Assembly: GCF_018294505.1 (NCBI RefSeq)
Contig: NC_057807.1
Span: forward strand, 167,988,820-168,052,819
Direction of reading: 5' to 3'
From: Triticum aestivum
Taxonomy: Eukaryota; Streptophyta; Magnoliopsida; Poales; Poaceae
Length of the DNA stretch: 64,000 bases
The notes under the pieces are model-generated. The model did not search any database and had not been told where the DNA came from. It worked only from the letters and a program-made list of their open reading frames with translations. Of this stretch, positions 1 through 12,502 are shown piece by piece (position 1 is the first letter of the stretch; each line of letters opens with the position of its first letter). The translations under genes were made by a program, and so were the position numbers.

Positions 1-1077
1 CCGCAACTCCAACTCTATATATTCCGTTTCGCGGAAAAAAAATCATAGAGAAAGTTTCATCGCGTTTTACGACACGGAGCCACCGCCAAGCCCTAATCTC
101 TCTCGGGAGGGCTGATCTGGAGTCCGTTCGGGGCTCCGGAGAGGGGGATTCGTCGCTGTCATTATCATCAACCATCCTCTATCACCAATTTCATGATGCC
201 CACCACCGTGCATGAGTAATTCCATCGTAGGCTTGCTGGACGGTGATGGATTGGGTGAGATTTACCATGTAATCAAGTTAGTTTTGTTACGGTTTGATCC
301 CTAGTATCCACTATGTTCTGAGATTGATGTTGATATGACTTTGCTATGCTTAATGCTTGTCACTAGGGCCCGAGTACCATGATTTCATATCTGAACCTAT
401 TATGTTTTCATGAATATATGTGAGTTCTTGATCCTATCTTGCAAGTCTATAGTCACCTATTATGTGTTATGATCCGACAACCCCGAAGTGACAATAATCG
501 GGATACTTCTTGGTGATGACCGTAGTTTGAGGAGTTCATGTATTCACTAAGTTCTAATGCTTTGGTCCGATACTCTATTAAAAGATGTCATGCAAGATGT
601 CATTAGGACCCCGCTGCCACGGGAGGGTAGGACAAAAGATGTCATGCAAGTTCTTTTCCATAAGCATGTATGACTATATTCGGAATACATGCCTACATTA
701 CATTGATGAACTGGAGCTAGTTCTGTGTCACTCTATGTTATAACTATTACATGAGGAATCACATCCGACATAATTATCCATCATTGATCCAATGCCTACG
801 AGCTTTTCACATATTGTGCTTTGCTTATTTACTTTTCCGTTGTTACTGTTACAATTACTACAAAACTGCTATCTTTACTTTTGCCACTGTTACCATTACT
901 ATCATACTACTTTGCTACTAAATACTTTGCTGCAGATACTAAGTTATCCAGGTGTGGTTGAATTAACAACTCAACTGCTAATACTTGAGAATATTCTTTG
1001 GCTCCCCTTGTGTCGAATCAATAAATTTGGGTTGAATACTCTACCCTCAAAAACTGTTGTGATCCCCTATACTTGTG
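1..1077 (+). mobile_element. Gypsy LTR, Sabrina/WHAM type, 3' part
   Basis: The block reads as the 3' part of a long Triticeae Gypsy LTR. Recognisable stretches are 'ccgtagtttgaggagttc' near 521, 'gaatattctttggctcccc' near 990 and 'tcaataaatttgggttgaa' near 1018, followed by 'gatcccctatacttgtg' near 1061. The expected terminal nucleotides of the LTR are missing, and the sequence passes into leader-like DNA at about 1078. The left end is cut by the window. The 122-codon ORF at 792-1160 lies inside this LTR and is not considered a gene. The family name is from recall; a Sabrina/WHAM-type LTR is likely, the exact family less so. Confidence 0.7.
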
Positions 1078-1582
1078 TCGGTTCCATTTCTGTCACTAGG
1101 ATCAAGCACCGTAAGATCGAACCTACTACCGGGCACCTCTTCCCATTGCAAGATAAATAGATCAAGTTGGCCAAACAAAACCCAAATATTGCAGAATAAA
1201 TATGAGGCTATAAGAGATCACGCATATAAGAGATCAAAGAATACAAAAAATTAATTTTAGATCTATTAAACTAAAAAATACAAAAATACCTTGCTGCAAT
1301 TTATTTGTTCCCTAATCTATTTATCCTATCTACAAATTTACCTCACGTCCTTTGCCTATATTGAGGCGCCATACCCCGAAAGGGATTGACAACCCCTTTA
1401 ACACGTCGGGTTGCGAGGTGTTGTTATTTGTGTGCAGGGGCTATTTACGTTGTGTTGCTTGGTTCTCCTACTAGTTCGATAACCTTGGTTTCATATCTGA
1501 GGGAAATACCTACCACCGCTGTGCTGCATCATCCCTTCCTCTTTGGGGAAAAACCAACGTAGCTTCAAGCGACATCACTTCA
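1078..1582 (+). mobile_element. Gypsy leader-like sequence after the LTR
   Basis: This non-coding, AT-rich stretch contains phrases typical of the untranslated leader of Sabrina/WHAM-type elements, such as 'gggattgacaacccctttaa' near 1382 and 'ggggaaaaaccaacg' near 1544. It ends abruptly where homology to the Copia LTR begins at about 1583. No primer-binding site is legible at the LTR junction, so the first bases of the internal region were probably deleted. No coding sequence is visible. Confidence 0.5.
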
Positions 1583-2323
1583 CGATACTTCACAAAACCC
1601 GGGATGTATCGGTATCCTCCTGAGTCATCACCATGCCCACTATACCAAAATCCTCGTTACCGGTTTTGTTCTTCTTTCTTATTATTGTGTTCCGGCATCC
1701 CCGTGACATAGTCACTTGTGTCTAGATAGACGATGATTGATGCTGTCACACCGAGAGGGCCCTAAGAATATCTCTCCATCCTCGAAGGAGAAAATCCCAC
1801 TCTCAAGCTATCTGGCCACTGGTCAAACTTTCCAATGAACCTGTAAGTTTTCGTTATGATCACCGTGTTATAGGTGACGTTTAAGCAACCCCAAAGCCCA
1901 CCGTACGGTAAGAAGTGGCCACGATACTCTCATGGTCTCAGGATCAATATCACACATTAACACTATGTGTTATTACAATTGAATGCAGACGCTATTAACT
2001 CAACTCATAACAAATAAGATTGGGTCGATTCAATATGATCGTTCTTCCAACGTCATAATCTCAATGTTGTTTTGGGACTATCATTACACTTAGCGATATC
2101 CGAAGATACACAAAACATGATCACCAACCACACTTGAGCTAGTTTTAGAGGCGAGACTAGGACCTTTTATTTACTGTTTATCATTCCACAGGGGCATATG
2201 AGTTCTCCACTGCATCGCATATTCCAGGATCATAGTAGTTATAGCATAGAATATAAACTACTAATTATGAATATGGAAATATAATAATACAAATAGTATT
2301 GCATCTATTGCATATTTCCAACA
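1583..2323 (-). repeat. Truncated 3' LTR of the Angela-like Copia
   Basis: This region aligns collinearly with 8375-9114, with scattered substitutions. Shared landmarks include 'gtatcggtatcctcct', 'cacaccgagagggccctaag' and the terminal 'catatttccaaca'. The minus-strand start (TGTTGGAAATATG) is intact at 2323. About 1.05 kb of the LTR is missing on the left, where the Gypsy leader abuts. The two copies differ often by eye, so the insertion is old. Confidence 0.85.
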
Positions 2324-2336
2324 GTCTCCCACTTGC
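2324..2336 (-). other. Polypurine tract of the Angela-like Copia
   Basis: On the minus strand the bases just before the 3' LTR read GCAAGTGGGAGAC, directly followed by TGTTGG. This is the plus-strand priming site in the position expected for an Angela/BARE element, and it fixes the element's orientation as minus. Confidence 0.85.
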
Positions 2337-5300
2337 ACTTGAGTCAATAATCTAGTTAGCACTTTTAACTTTTACACCAATGACACTCCGGTGTTAGTCC
2401 ATGCTTTGTTTGTGGTATAGACTTCGTCCTATTGAATCCGATAACTTCAAATCCATGTGTATCATTTGCATTTCAATGCATCCTTCATGCTTTCACATAA
2501 GTTAATAATTTGTGTGAAACAAGCTTAGTGTATATTGAATCACCGATAAGACCTTTGATTCCTTAGATTGAGCTACAGAACCACTATCGGAGAAGAGTGT
2601 TCTTTTTACACAATCATCTATAAACCATACCACGTTCATAAGTGAACCTTTGATTCATCGCCCTCTATTGTTGCTTCTAAAGCAACAATATATTTGACTT
2701 TTTGTTATAGAATTCGCCACGGTAACTTTCTTGGACCAATTCCAATTCACTGTGGCATAATAAATCATTTAAATCGAAATTTGCTTGGAGCACCAATTGA
2801 AGATTGTTGTAGATGTACTACTTACATCAAGCACGTATTGATGTAACTCCTTACAACAATCTCTTCATTCTCTCCATATGCGAGAAACATGTTGTTAATA
2901 CTTAACGTATTTTCACTTCTGTCCTATGATCACCAATTTGACCATTCTGGTAACTTTACTCACAACTTACTTGGAGTACTTGGACATATCTGGTTAATTA
3001 CATACCATGGAATTAACACAAGTGTGATTGAAATCATGTATTTCACTCAACATTATTTGAAGATACCGATTCTTGCTAAGAACTCCTTCCATGTGACTTT
3101 GACAAGAAAACTCTTCTTGACATTTTTCATACTAAACTGATTTAGTACTTTTGGCAATATGTATTCTGGCTAAGCCCAATTAGACACTACTATCTCCCTA
3201 GATTATTATGTCTAATACAAGGACTTATTACCTAAGTACTTTACTTAAAAACTATTTTCAATAAAGTCTTAATCCTTGTCAAGAAACTTATATAATTTCC
3301 AATCAACAATGTGTCATGCACACATAGTATTTAGAACTATTATCATGCTCCCACTTACTTTCTTGTAAATACAAACATATTTGTTTCTATCGATGAATCA
3401 TATTATTTGATCAATTCATCAAAACAAAGATTCCAACTCCACTATGCTTCCTTCAGAGAATTACTGGATCTCTTCAAGTTTGCACACGTACTAGCATCCT
3501 CTGGATCGAGAAAATTACCTTGGACCGTATCAAATATACATCCTTGGTTCAATTTCCATCTCATGGGAATCATTTTGACATCAATCTGTTATATCTCATA
3601 ACTGAAATACTTAGTAATTTCTAGTTCAATCCAAACTGAATTTAAGTATTATTATGATGAGACAATCTTGTCATAATCAACTCCTTGATCTTGTCATAAA
3701 CTATTTGTAACAAGTCAAGCATTGTAAAACATTTTTATCTTTGTCAATTTATAAATCCATCACTACACTTGAGACTTTAAGTCTGTCAAAGGGTCTATCA
3801 AGTTCTAAACTTGAATTATGTGTCTGGATACTATCTCGGATTATTTTGGCATATAGCTGATTCCGGAGTCATGGCCCGTCAACACTTCTCTCTATATTAT
3901 AGGTTCATTGTTTGTCTCAACAATATTTCATCTGCATACCCTGAAGGTATGTATGAATTTTCCAACCTATATAGTTTAGCTGCAAGTTCGACTGAAGTCT
4001 CTATATCCTATGTAGAGGCTTCTGTATCAGTCGCGGTAAGAAATTTTAGAACCACTTCTAGCGTTTCTTTTCTTTGACTTGATCACAAAGATTCTGTAAT
4101 ATCGTTGAATTGCACTATCCTCCCACTCACTCTTTCGCAGAAAAAAATTCTTTAAAATTTCCGCACTCTGTGAAAAAACACTTTGCCTCGGCGTAGTGAT
4201 AGAGGAATACCCAACCATTGGGGATAACCTACAAAGTAGCACTTATTTCGACAAATTTGATGGCGCTCTTTTTAGTGTAAAAGCCATAGCCCCTAAAGCA
4301 TCACATTAAAAGTATATTGGCGGAACAATCAATGCCATCTCTGATCTCACCAGGTAATACATAGCTTAATTACATCTACTCAAAACACTTTACTCTCAGT
4401 AGTGTTTCTGGGAGGTGCAAGCTATAAAATTCTTTTATATCTCATGACATTCGCTAAATTTGTAATTCAAATATTCTTTTCTGCAATCCAATTGTAGAAA
4501 CATAATTTTCTTGTTACAATAATTTATACTTCAATCTGAAAATCTTTTTGAAATATTTCAAAAGATCTAGATTTATTTCTCAATTACTAAATAGAAATAT
4601 CTACTTGAGTCGTCTTGATTATAAATAAATTCACTGCTTGCAACAACACTTATTGGATTCATACATCAATATGAATATTTCCAATTATTTTTGTTTCTTC
4701 TTGTTTATGGCTTGTGAATGGTATTTTAGTTTACTTCACTATTTGGACAAAAGTTCAAAGTGTTAGATGACTCATAATCATATGACTAGAAAGTCCATCA
4801 CTATGGTATCTCTTCACGCGTGTTTCTCCAATGTTACTAAATGTAGTGCCATACATATGTGGTATTTTTAGTCTTGCTACATTTAGCATCAGTGCTATGG
4901 ATGCTCACCATAACTTCAATCCTATTCATAATAGGAGTATGGCCCTTTTGTTCATTGCATCGAACAACTATTGTTCTCTTATGAACAACCTTCTTGAAAC
5001 TTCTATGCAATGTGCTAGTGTGTACGAAACTCTAAATGAGTTATGACAATAAATTCAGAGCTAATATGTTGATGAAAAGGTATTATAACTATTACAAAAA
5101 TTTCAACACATATTTTAACCTCATTAATTTGTTGGTCATTAGGCCTTAGTAATTCTTGCATCGATTCGCAACAACATGCAATCGAGTCGGTATTCTTCTG
5201 ATCAACTTTTAACCATAATTCCAGAAGAATTTAGTGTTTAACAATCTAATCATGAGTCTCAAGAATCATGCTTTACTTGACCAACTTTCTCTACATCTTA

Positions 5301-7310
5301 TAACTTGTATGAAATTCATACCTGAGCTGGACATTCCAGTTTTATTTTCTTTCCACCTCTATGCTTCTTATAGTTTTACTTTTGATATTTATCCCACTCA
5401 ACAGAATATTCATCTAACTTTTTAAGAGTGGCGTGAGCCCTGAACCTCCCTAGGCATGTAAGTCTCATTACATCCTCTGGTTTTTGTTCTTTCTCTTTAA
5501 GTTCTTGCCATCAACTCATGACTGGCATTCTTTCGGATCTTACGCACGTCAGTCTCAAACATAGCTGAACACTTCACTAGATCTGGCAAACAAAACACTT
5601 CTTTAGATATCACATATCTTTTAATATTTGCTTGTTTCTAAAAACAATTTTAGGATCCATGAATACCACATAACAATCCCAAACATTTTGAAGTTCAGAT
5701 TTCTCAGAAGCCAGCAGGCTGTAAAGCAATTCTAACTTTTGGATTGACGGACGTAAGTCTTTTCATCCATAGCATTAGTAAGAGAGTATTGTAAGCATAC
5801 ATTAGGGCAAAAATCCTTCTTGGCACTTTTAGAGGACGATCCTCTCAATCATAAAGATTCAACCAGATAAATAACAGCTAATCAATTCCAACAACAAAGG
5901 TGGAATAGTGAGCCATAATTCTACAACTATAATGCAAACTACACATAGACATTGTTCGTCATTAATTTGCACTAGTGATTAAACTAAATTAATACATTAT
6001 TGTGCTCCCACTCAAATCAATATATCTCATAATTGATTTTAATTGGTTCAAGATCCAAAACTAGTTCTCAGCCATTGATGTGGACATCACTGATGACAAG
6101 AATTTTGACCGCTGGGCAAACTATTGCCGATCATATCTCCATCCGACTCTTGTTTATATTTTGATGCTTCGTGCTCCCAGCTTAGAACGATTCTTCTAGA
6201 ATTTCAAGACAACCGAGTGTTATCCGCATACATGATCTAACCATCCATGTCTTACACCTCACATCCCGTTTGTACTCATGTAGACATGACGCACTCTGGA
6301 ACGATATGTGTTATAGACGGTTGCAACACTGGGAGAGCACCTTTCAACTTGATATTTACTCTGAGAGATCACCCTAATAATTGATTACTGCATAATCAAA
6401 GAGTGCAAACAAAAAAGGGATAAACATCTCAGGCAATTCATAATAGCACGATATGGTATAGTCCTAGGCACCGAGAGTTCACCATGATCGTCCTCAATTT
6501 ACAGCTGAAGCTGTGTGACGGCCAATATTTCGTTCTCGTGGCGGCAATCTCAGAAAACATTATCGTGGCGTCCGTTTCAGGAAACATTGGCGTGGCACCA
6601 AAATCTGAGATTCCGTCATAGCACGAAATTATAGCTCCTCGTTCCGCACCTCGTACACCTTTTCCACGTCAGGTCCTCCGTGTACATCTTGCCACCGTCA
6701 CCCGTAGGCTATTTCTACGATATTTACATTAATGTGGCAATCTCGTGGCTCCTACCATCATGTCGTGAGGCGCATGCCACTTAACATTACAACATATAAC
6801 CATCTCATACATAAACTCATTATCATGATGAAGGCTATACCATCATATGCATACCCTGCAAAACCAAGTTAGATGTCCTCTAATTGGTTTTGGAAAAATT
6901 GTAGTTACGTAGTTAACTAGTTTAACAAGTAATACTAGCTACCTACATCCGCAACTTAGGCGATGATTCTGATGCTAGATTAAGTTTCGGGTGTGTGAAA
7001 CAAGAGATTTTATGGAAAATCTCTAGCCCCATACTAAACTTCATCAATATGTGTAACCCCTAAGAAGATCATCCATCTTTGGCACCCTCTTGTGTACGCA
7101 ACGATTCACTATTCTCAAATATGGTGAAGCCCAAGGAACTATTAGCAGATCAATGATAGCCAAAGCCAATCGATTGTCACGACCTTGTACCAAAACGACA
7201 CCATGTTGTCGATGAGTTGAATAAAATCAACACTCGAGGGAAGCATAGCAAGAACATCAACCCTCACAATCACATTGATCTAGGTCGCAACCTACACCTA
7301 CTCATAATCC

Positions 7311-7325
7311 TGCTCATGATGCCAT
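7311..7325 (-). other. Primer-binding site of the Angela-like Copia
   Basis: On the plus strand the sequence 'gctcatgatgcca' lies just inside the 5' LTR. On the minus strand this reads TGGCATCATGAGC, a mutated form of TGGTATCAGAGC, the initiator methionine tRNA site used by this group. Confidence 0.7.
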
Positions 7326-9114
7326 CGTTGGGAAACATAGTAGAAAACAAAAAAATCCGCGCCTATGATCACCCAAGATCAATATGAAGATGCTTAACGG
7401 GTTGGGATCACGATCACTTGCATCACCGAGTTGCGGCGGAAGAAGAACGTGTCGGTGTATATCGTACTTGGAGTTCCTCGAACCGTAGATGAACGGTCCT
7501 TCATACCGCCCAAGAACAGTCCCTCGAACTGAAGACCGAAAGCACGACCTCTCTACTTGGTTGCAAGCGTGCAGCCTTCACGATCCGGCAGCGCTTCGCC
7601 ATCCAGAGCTAATCATCGTCGGAGAATTAGAGTAAGGAGATTAGAACCACAGTTGGTTTATAATTATGAGGACAAGAGGATTAGCCACACTCTAATTAGT
7701 CAACTAGGACCAACTAGAACATGAACTACAAGAACTAGAGGAGGCTCCAAAACTTGTGTATTCAATTGTGGCCAATATCTCAAGTATATATAGGTTAGAG
7801 GGGGGAGGAGGGCTACCACCAAGCAGGGAAAGCCTCCTTGGGGCGCCATCCAAAGGGACTCCTCCCCTAGTAGGACCCCCCCCCACACACACACAAGGAA
7901 AGGTGGCACCTCCTCTACTTGGGCCTTCGTGGCCAAAGTTGGCTTCCACCTCTTGGCCTTTTAAGGCCCGTTGATATTTAAATTAAATATATAATGTTCT
8001 AAATACTTCTAGACCATTATTTTTTTAACATCTCCGGAAACAATTTGCACCTATATATAATATGTCGGTATTACCCGACATTCACCGAAACCCTTCCGGT
8101 GACCCTGAAATGCTTCCAGATCCTCTCAGAACTATTCCAATATGTTAATGAAACAATTACAAAAATATATTTTCATCACTCCTGTCCTACTCACACTCAG
8201 CAGATCATGATTTCCTTAAGCTTGTGACACCATAGGTTCGATAACTCACATACATGAACGAATTTGTTCGTTCAATGACCGACAGCGGGACCGTGGACGT
8301 CTGTATCGATCCCTATGAGCACACGAACGATATTCGATAAACCTTTGATTACCATGTGATGTTCTCTTTGCTTTGCGATACTTTACAAAACCTGGGATGT
8401 ATCGGTATCCTCCTAGGTCATCACCACGCTCACTATACCGAAATCCTCATTACCGGTTTCGTTCTTCTTTCTCGTTATTGTGTTCTGGCATCCCCGTGAT
8501 ATAGTCACTTGTGTCAGGCCAGACGATGATTGATGTTGTCACACCGAGAGGGCCCTAAGAATATCTCTCTATCGTTAGAGGAGCAAATCCCACTCTCAAG
8601 ATATCTGGCCACTTGTCAAACTTTCCGCTGAACCTGTAAGTTGTCGTTATGATCACCGTGTTACAGGTGACGTTTGAGCAACCCCAAATCCCACCGTATG
8701 GTAAGAAGTGACCACGATACTCTCATGGTCTAAGGAGCAATATCACCCGTTAACACTCCGTGTTATTACAATTGAATGCAGACGATATTAACTAAATTCA
8801 TAACAAACAAAATTGGGTCGCTTCAATAAGATCGTTCTTCCAACGTCATAGTCTCAATGTTGTTTTAGGACTGTCATTACACTTAACGATATCCTAAGAT
8901 CCAGAAAACATGATCACCAACAGTTGAGCTAGTCTTAGAGGCTAGACTATGAACCTTTTATTTACCGTTTATCATTCCGCACGTGCATATGAGTTTTCCA
9001 CTGAATCGCATATTTCAGGATCATCGCGGTTATAGCATAGAATATAAACTTTTGATTATGGATATGGAAATATAATAAAACAAATAGTATTTCCTCTAGG
9101 ACATATTTCCAACA
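7326..9114 (-). repeat. 5' LTR of the Angela-like Copia
   Basis: The LTR is about 1.79 kb long, the usual size for Angela/BARE. Its minus-strand start TGTTGG is at 9114. Its end near 7326 matches the family's usual 3' end with the terminal CA changed to CG. It contains a C-rich then CA-rich simple tract at 7877-7901. Several ORFs of 60-81 codons inside it overlap in different frames and are not credible genes. Confidence 0.85.
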
Positions 9115-10388
9115 TCGGCCTCACTAGCCATGGAGCATTGGTTGCTAGCCGGATAATATGGAGGCGGAAGGATCTGGTCAGATCTGATATAGTCGGATCC
9201 GAGTAGGGATAAGGTCCTAGTCGTACAGACCCAATTATGAGACGCGGTTATAGGTCATATGTGAGTATCTATTACAACATACATTCTATGTCCTAAGACC
9301 TGAGCTAGCGCATGTACTCGGGGTGGTGACATGCCTGCTTTGGGCCGACCAAACGCTACTTGTAACTGGGTAGTTATAAAGGTAGGTTTCGGGCTTGTCC
9401 AGACCCATGCTACGAGATATGGTCGAGCAACATGGGATTTGCCCCTCCCAGAAGAGATATACTCTGGGCCCCTCGTGTGATCCGACCAAGATAAGCATGG
9501 CCATGGGACAAGGATTATGTGATAATCCAGTTTGTGGTCGGCATCACTGGAACATGAAAGAAGACGGGCTAGCACAAGGATGACAGACTCGCCTTGAGCC
9601 CGACAACATATATCATGTGGAAAATGGAATAGAAGTATGACATGTTGTACAGGTTTGCCAACTAGTTTCTTTATCTACTTGGTGGTTGGCACGCCATGCT
9701 AGAGGCCGCTACCAGCCGAGCAGGTCGGAGGTGATCCGACCTGTGACCAAGCTGACTTAAACCAGGGGTCGCGTGCTTAAGGGAAGGAATCTCCAAGGTC
9801 AGATCCGAGGACACTAGTTTGATGTGATCCAAGCTGGACTTGGATCGTGATCGTGTAGACTTTGGGCTTTAGGGTCCATGCAGGACCCAAGTGTTGAGCC
9901 CATGATGGATGCCTATATATAGTCGAGGAGCGGCACACCCATTTGGTTGATCACTTCGGCGCCATCACTAGGGCTTTGCATGTGTTGCAACTAGCCAACA
10001 CCACTCGCCGCCGGCTGTGTGATCGAACCTAGCAGTCCGCCGAACGGTGTTCCTCCTGCATGCGTGGATACCGTTAGAGGACTTGTGCCACTCCGGCAAA
10101 CCTGTATGTGGGATCCCATGATCGGATGTTTGAGGGAGATCGGACGAGGTGGACATGACTCTGGACGCACTGCCCCAACTCTAGTTCTACTGCATGGCAC
10201 CGCTCTAGTGGTAACGATCTCTTCATCTCTCGTAGCATGTTCATGTATGTTATGCGGGTAGGAGAAGTTTAATTATCAGTCGATGCACCCTACCGTAGAA
10301 CCCAACAACTGATGTTGAAGGTAGAGTGTCATCAAATATCGGGTCGCAATAATAGATCAGATCTTGCTTATCGAGGTTCGTTCTACAT
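9115..10388 (+). repeat. Copia-like LTR fragment
   Basis: This stretch has the layout of a Copia LTR on the plus strand, including 'aactgggtagttataaagg' near 9365, 'atatactctgggcccctcg' near 9457, and a likely TATA box ('cctatatatag') near 9913. A mutated primer site follows at about 10394, so I end the LTR at the CA near 10388. The 5' end abuts the neighbouring Angela LTR without a clear TG start and is probably truncated. No second LTR is seen. The ORFs of 60-106 codons inside are overlapping shadows. Confidence 0.5.
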
Positions 10389-10699
10389 CAAGTGGTATTG
10401 TGAGCATTAGGTTGTTCAAGTCACTATGGAGAAGATGGCGTGCACATCATCATTAAGAAAGCTAAGCTATGGATTTTCTCTTGGAGGAGGAAGGTCGTTG
10501 GGTTGGGCCTTTTCACACCCATGTGGTGGTGAGAGAGAGATCATGTGTCATGACGATCGATCACATGAATTAGATCAATGTCACAAGCATCGAGATGGTG
10601 GACAAGTTAGAGCTACCAATGACACCATGATCACAACCATACTTGTTTTGTTGGTGTCATGAAGGTCTCACTTCATGCACCAAATTATGGTACCATTTT
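10389..10699 (+). mobile_element. Retroelement leader remnant with primer-site-like motif
   Basis: The motif TGGTATTGTGAGCA at about 10394 resembles the methionine-tRNA primer site. An ATG at 10426 opens a 78-codon frame with no family similarity that I recognise, so I do not call it a gene. The following 240 bases look like decayed retroelement DNA. Confidence 0.35.
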
Positions 10700-10990
10700 T
10701 GTTGGGAAATTATTCTATGAGGTTTTGTGCGACGTGATTTCGACATCGATGGTTTCATGTCACTTGTTGCTAGGCGAGCCATGGTACAAAGAGCACGATC
10801 TTGTGTTATTGTCAAACACACAGATATAACATCAAGAAGGGCAAGAAGTGCAACCTCGTGCCCGTGGGTGAGGAGCATTTTATTGCTTGGGGGAAAGAAC
10901 ATCAGGAAAAGATAAAAGAGCAGGAAGAAGCAAAAAAATTAGAAGGGCGAAGTTGCTGATATTTCTACAACCGTCGTTCAGTCTACAAAC
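10700..10990 (+). pseudogene. Gypsy protease-RT linker remnant
   Basis: Two adjacent frames together resemble the C-terminal part of a Ty3/Gypsy aspartic protease and the basic linker before the reverse transcriptase. One frame gives CDVIS followed by CHLLLGEPWYKEHDLV. After a frameshift near 10825 the second gives KKGKKCNLVPVGEEHFIAWG, then a lysine/glutamate-rich tail. The CHLLLG-PW motif is characteristic of the protease end in this group. Upstream protease and downstream polymerase are absent, so this is a small internal remnant. Its relation to the Copia-like LTR on the left is unclear. Confidence 0.5.
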
Positions 10991-11606
10991 AAAAATGTTG
11001 TTGAACAAATCGACTCAAAATCAAGGATGGTTTGGGAGATGATGATATGACCCCTTGTAATAATTAAATAATGTGGTTATTATTAAAAATATACTTGATG
11101 TGTTCTTGAGGGTTAATATTCGTATCAAATTTAAGGGTAATTGTTTTGCGCGCGAGTACCATTGTCGAGATTGGCTTTCTCGTGCAGAGCCATAAGTTTC
11201 AATCCCTCTCCTTCACATGCATCCCGTGTGTGGGTGAGAGATTACTGTTGCTGAAGGTGGAGCGTCGCAAAAGATCAGGCCGCAAAACAAATTGGATCTC
11301 ACCACGAGGTTCAATATTTATCAAAGAGCCATGAGACTTGGGAACATGTCACATTCCTAAATACTCATTTACTAGGACACAAGTTGTTGCACCTTGAGGA
11401 CAATGTCGCTCTCTAGGGCCAAGGCCAAGACTAAGTAAAGACAGTCCAAGACTAAATGTTGTTCAACACCTGGAGCACAGACAACACAAGGCGGTTTAGA
11501 TCAACCAATGGCTTCCCAAGTGAACACTGAGGACGGAGCTCAACACGCGAGTTCCCTATAACTATTTATCATCAAGTTGTTGTCACTCCACGGTTTCAAC
11601 CACTAT
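10991..11606 (+). mobile_element. Decayed Gypsy-like post-pol sequence
   Basis: This AT-rich stretch has no ORF above 62 codons. The phrase 'caccttgaggacaatgtc' near 11390 resembles the conserved post-polymerase segment of plant Gypsy elements. A block at 11247-11335 resembles the leader block at 10311-10405. The stretch ends at the target-site duplication of the Mutator-type MITE. Assignment is tentative. Confidence 0.35.
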
Positions 11607-11615
11607 AATATAAAT

Positions 11616-11727
11616 GGGATAATTGGTTTTATGACCCTAGTTGTGTCCCACTCAACAGGATTGCCCCTAGTTTCCAAAAGCCAGCGATTCTGTCCAACCC
11701 ACTTTGGTCGTCTTGTGCTTTTGCCCT
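11616..11727 (+). repeat. Left terminal inverted repeat of the Mutator MITE
   Basis: This 112-bp arm runs from GGGATAATTGG to 'gtgcttttgccct' and matches the reverse complement of 28409-28520 along its full length, with about a dozen mismatches by eye and no obvious gap. Confidence 0.9.
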
Positions 11728-11859
11728 AGTGCTTGCCAAGATTCATCAGGGAATGACCTTTGTGGAAGCCATGGCAAAAAAAGAATCAACACTCCAAAAT
11801 AGATCATTTTTTGCCATGACTTCCACAAATGTCATTCCCTGATGAAACATGCAAGCACT
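11728..11859. repeat. Near-perfect hairpin inside the MITE
   Basis: The sequence starts AGTGCTTGCC and ends GCAAGCACT. The inner arms 11743-11781 and 11806-11845 are complementary over about 39 bp with two mismatches, separated by a loop of roughly 24 bases. The outer 9 bp of each arm also pair, with a short bulge between. A transcript would fold into a single long stem of the size seen in MITE-derived small-RNA precursors. No conserved microRNA was recognised. Confidence 0.8.
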
Positions 11860-12471
11860 TAAAACATTTGTCATTCTTTGACACCAATTTTTTTTGGATT
11901 TTTTAAAACTTTTTAAGATTTTACTGTTCATGGTGGTGTGATAAGAGCTAAAACTTGGATGGGCACTTAAGAACACTTTTGTCATGAATGCAAGTGACAT
12001 TGACATACAGGTGATGTTTTTCCGAACATTTTCGTCACATCCCTAATTCTAGTTTGACCTATGCCAGCTTCCATGTGTGCATCATGTTTAATCTTGAAAT
12101 AAACTTGAAATAGGGGATGTTCAAACCCAAGCACCAAATGAAATCCAACTAGGATCACCATGAAATATTTTCAATGAACCCAAAATGCCCTTTGGAAATG
12201 TTCATCATTTCTGATAAAGGTAAAAACCTCTGCCAAAAATGATGAACATATTTCTAGGTCATTTCAGGATTTTTGAATTAAATCATATTGTATTTGAATT
12301 TGGGCATTTAAATCTTATAAATATTTTAAATGCTCTAATAATTCTGAAACTAGTTGAGGGCTATTGGGAATAATTTCAACAGTGCCCACAAATATTTTCA
12401 GGATTTTTGAAAATGCTCTGGCATTTTTAATAAAGCAGAAACAATTGCAGAAAATAGAAAAAGCCAGAAAG

Positions 12472-12476
<5 letters not shown>

Positions 12477-12502
<26 letters not shown>
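12477..12502 (+). repeat. (GA)13 microsatellite in the solo LTR
   Basis: Thirteen uninterrupted GA units lie just upstream of the GC-rich part of the LTR. The related LTR at 61470 has only a short, imperfect GA tract at the matching place (about 61905-61925), so the tract has expanded in this copy. Confidence 0.9.

Larger units (their letters stand above)
2324..7325 (-). pseudogene. Decayed internal region of the Angela-like Copia
   Basis: About 5.0 kb of AT-rich sequence separates the LTRs. No frame stays open for more than about 90 codons, and no gag, integrase or reverse-transcriptase motif can be read with confidence. Some stretches, for example 4020-4260, resemble antisense pol sequence of this group, but only vaguely. 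I therefore call it a degenerate or non-coding internal domain and make no claim about a protein. No other element with clear ends was seen inserted in it. Confidence 0.55.
1583..9114 (-). mobile_element. Angela/BARE-like Copia retrotransposon, degenerate
   Basis: The element lies on the minus strand. Its 5' LTR is at 7326-9114 and its 3' LTR is truncated to 1583-2323. The minus-strand LTR begins TGTTGGAAATATG, as in Angela/BARE elements. A polypurine tract lies immediately before the 3' LTR, and a recognisable methionine-tRNA primer site follows the 5' LTR. The internal region of about 5.0 kb has no long ORF, so it is either a non-autonomous derivative or strongly decayed. The left end is missing, so no target-site duplication can be read. 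Confidence 0.85.

Noticed and set aside
7877..7901. Microsatellite of C and CA runs as a regulatory element
   Set aside because: Such C-rich runs are usual in the Angela LTR; nothing further supports a function.
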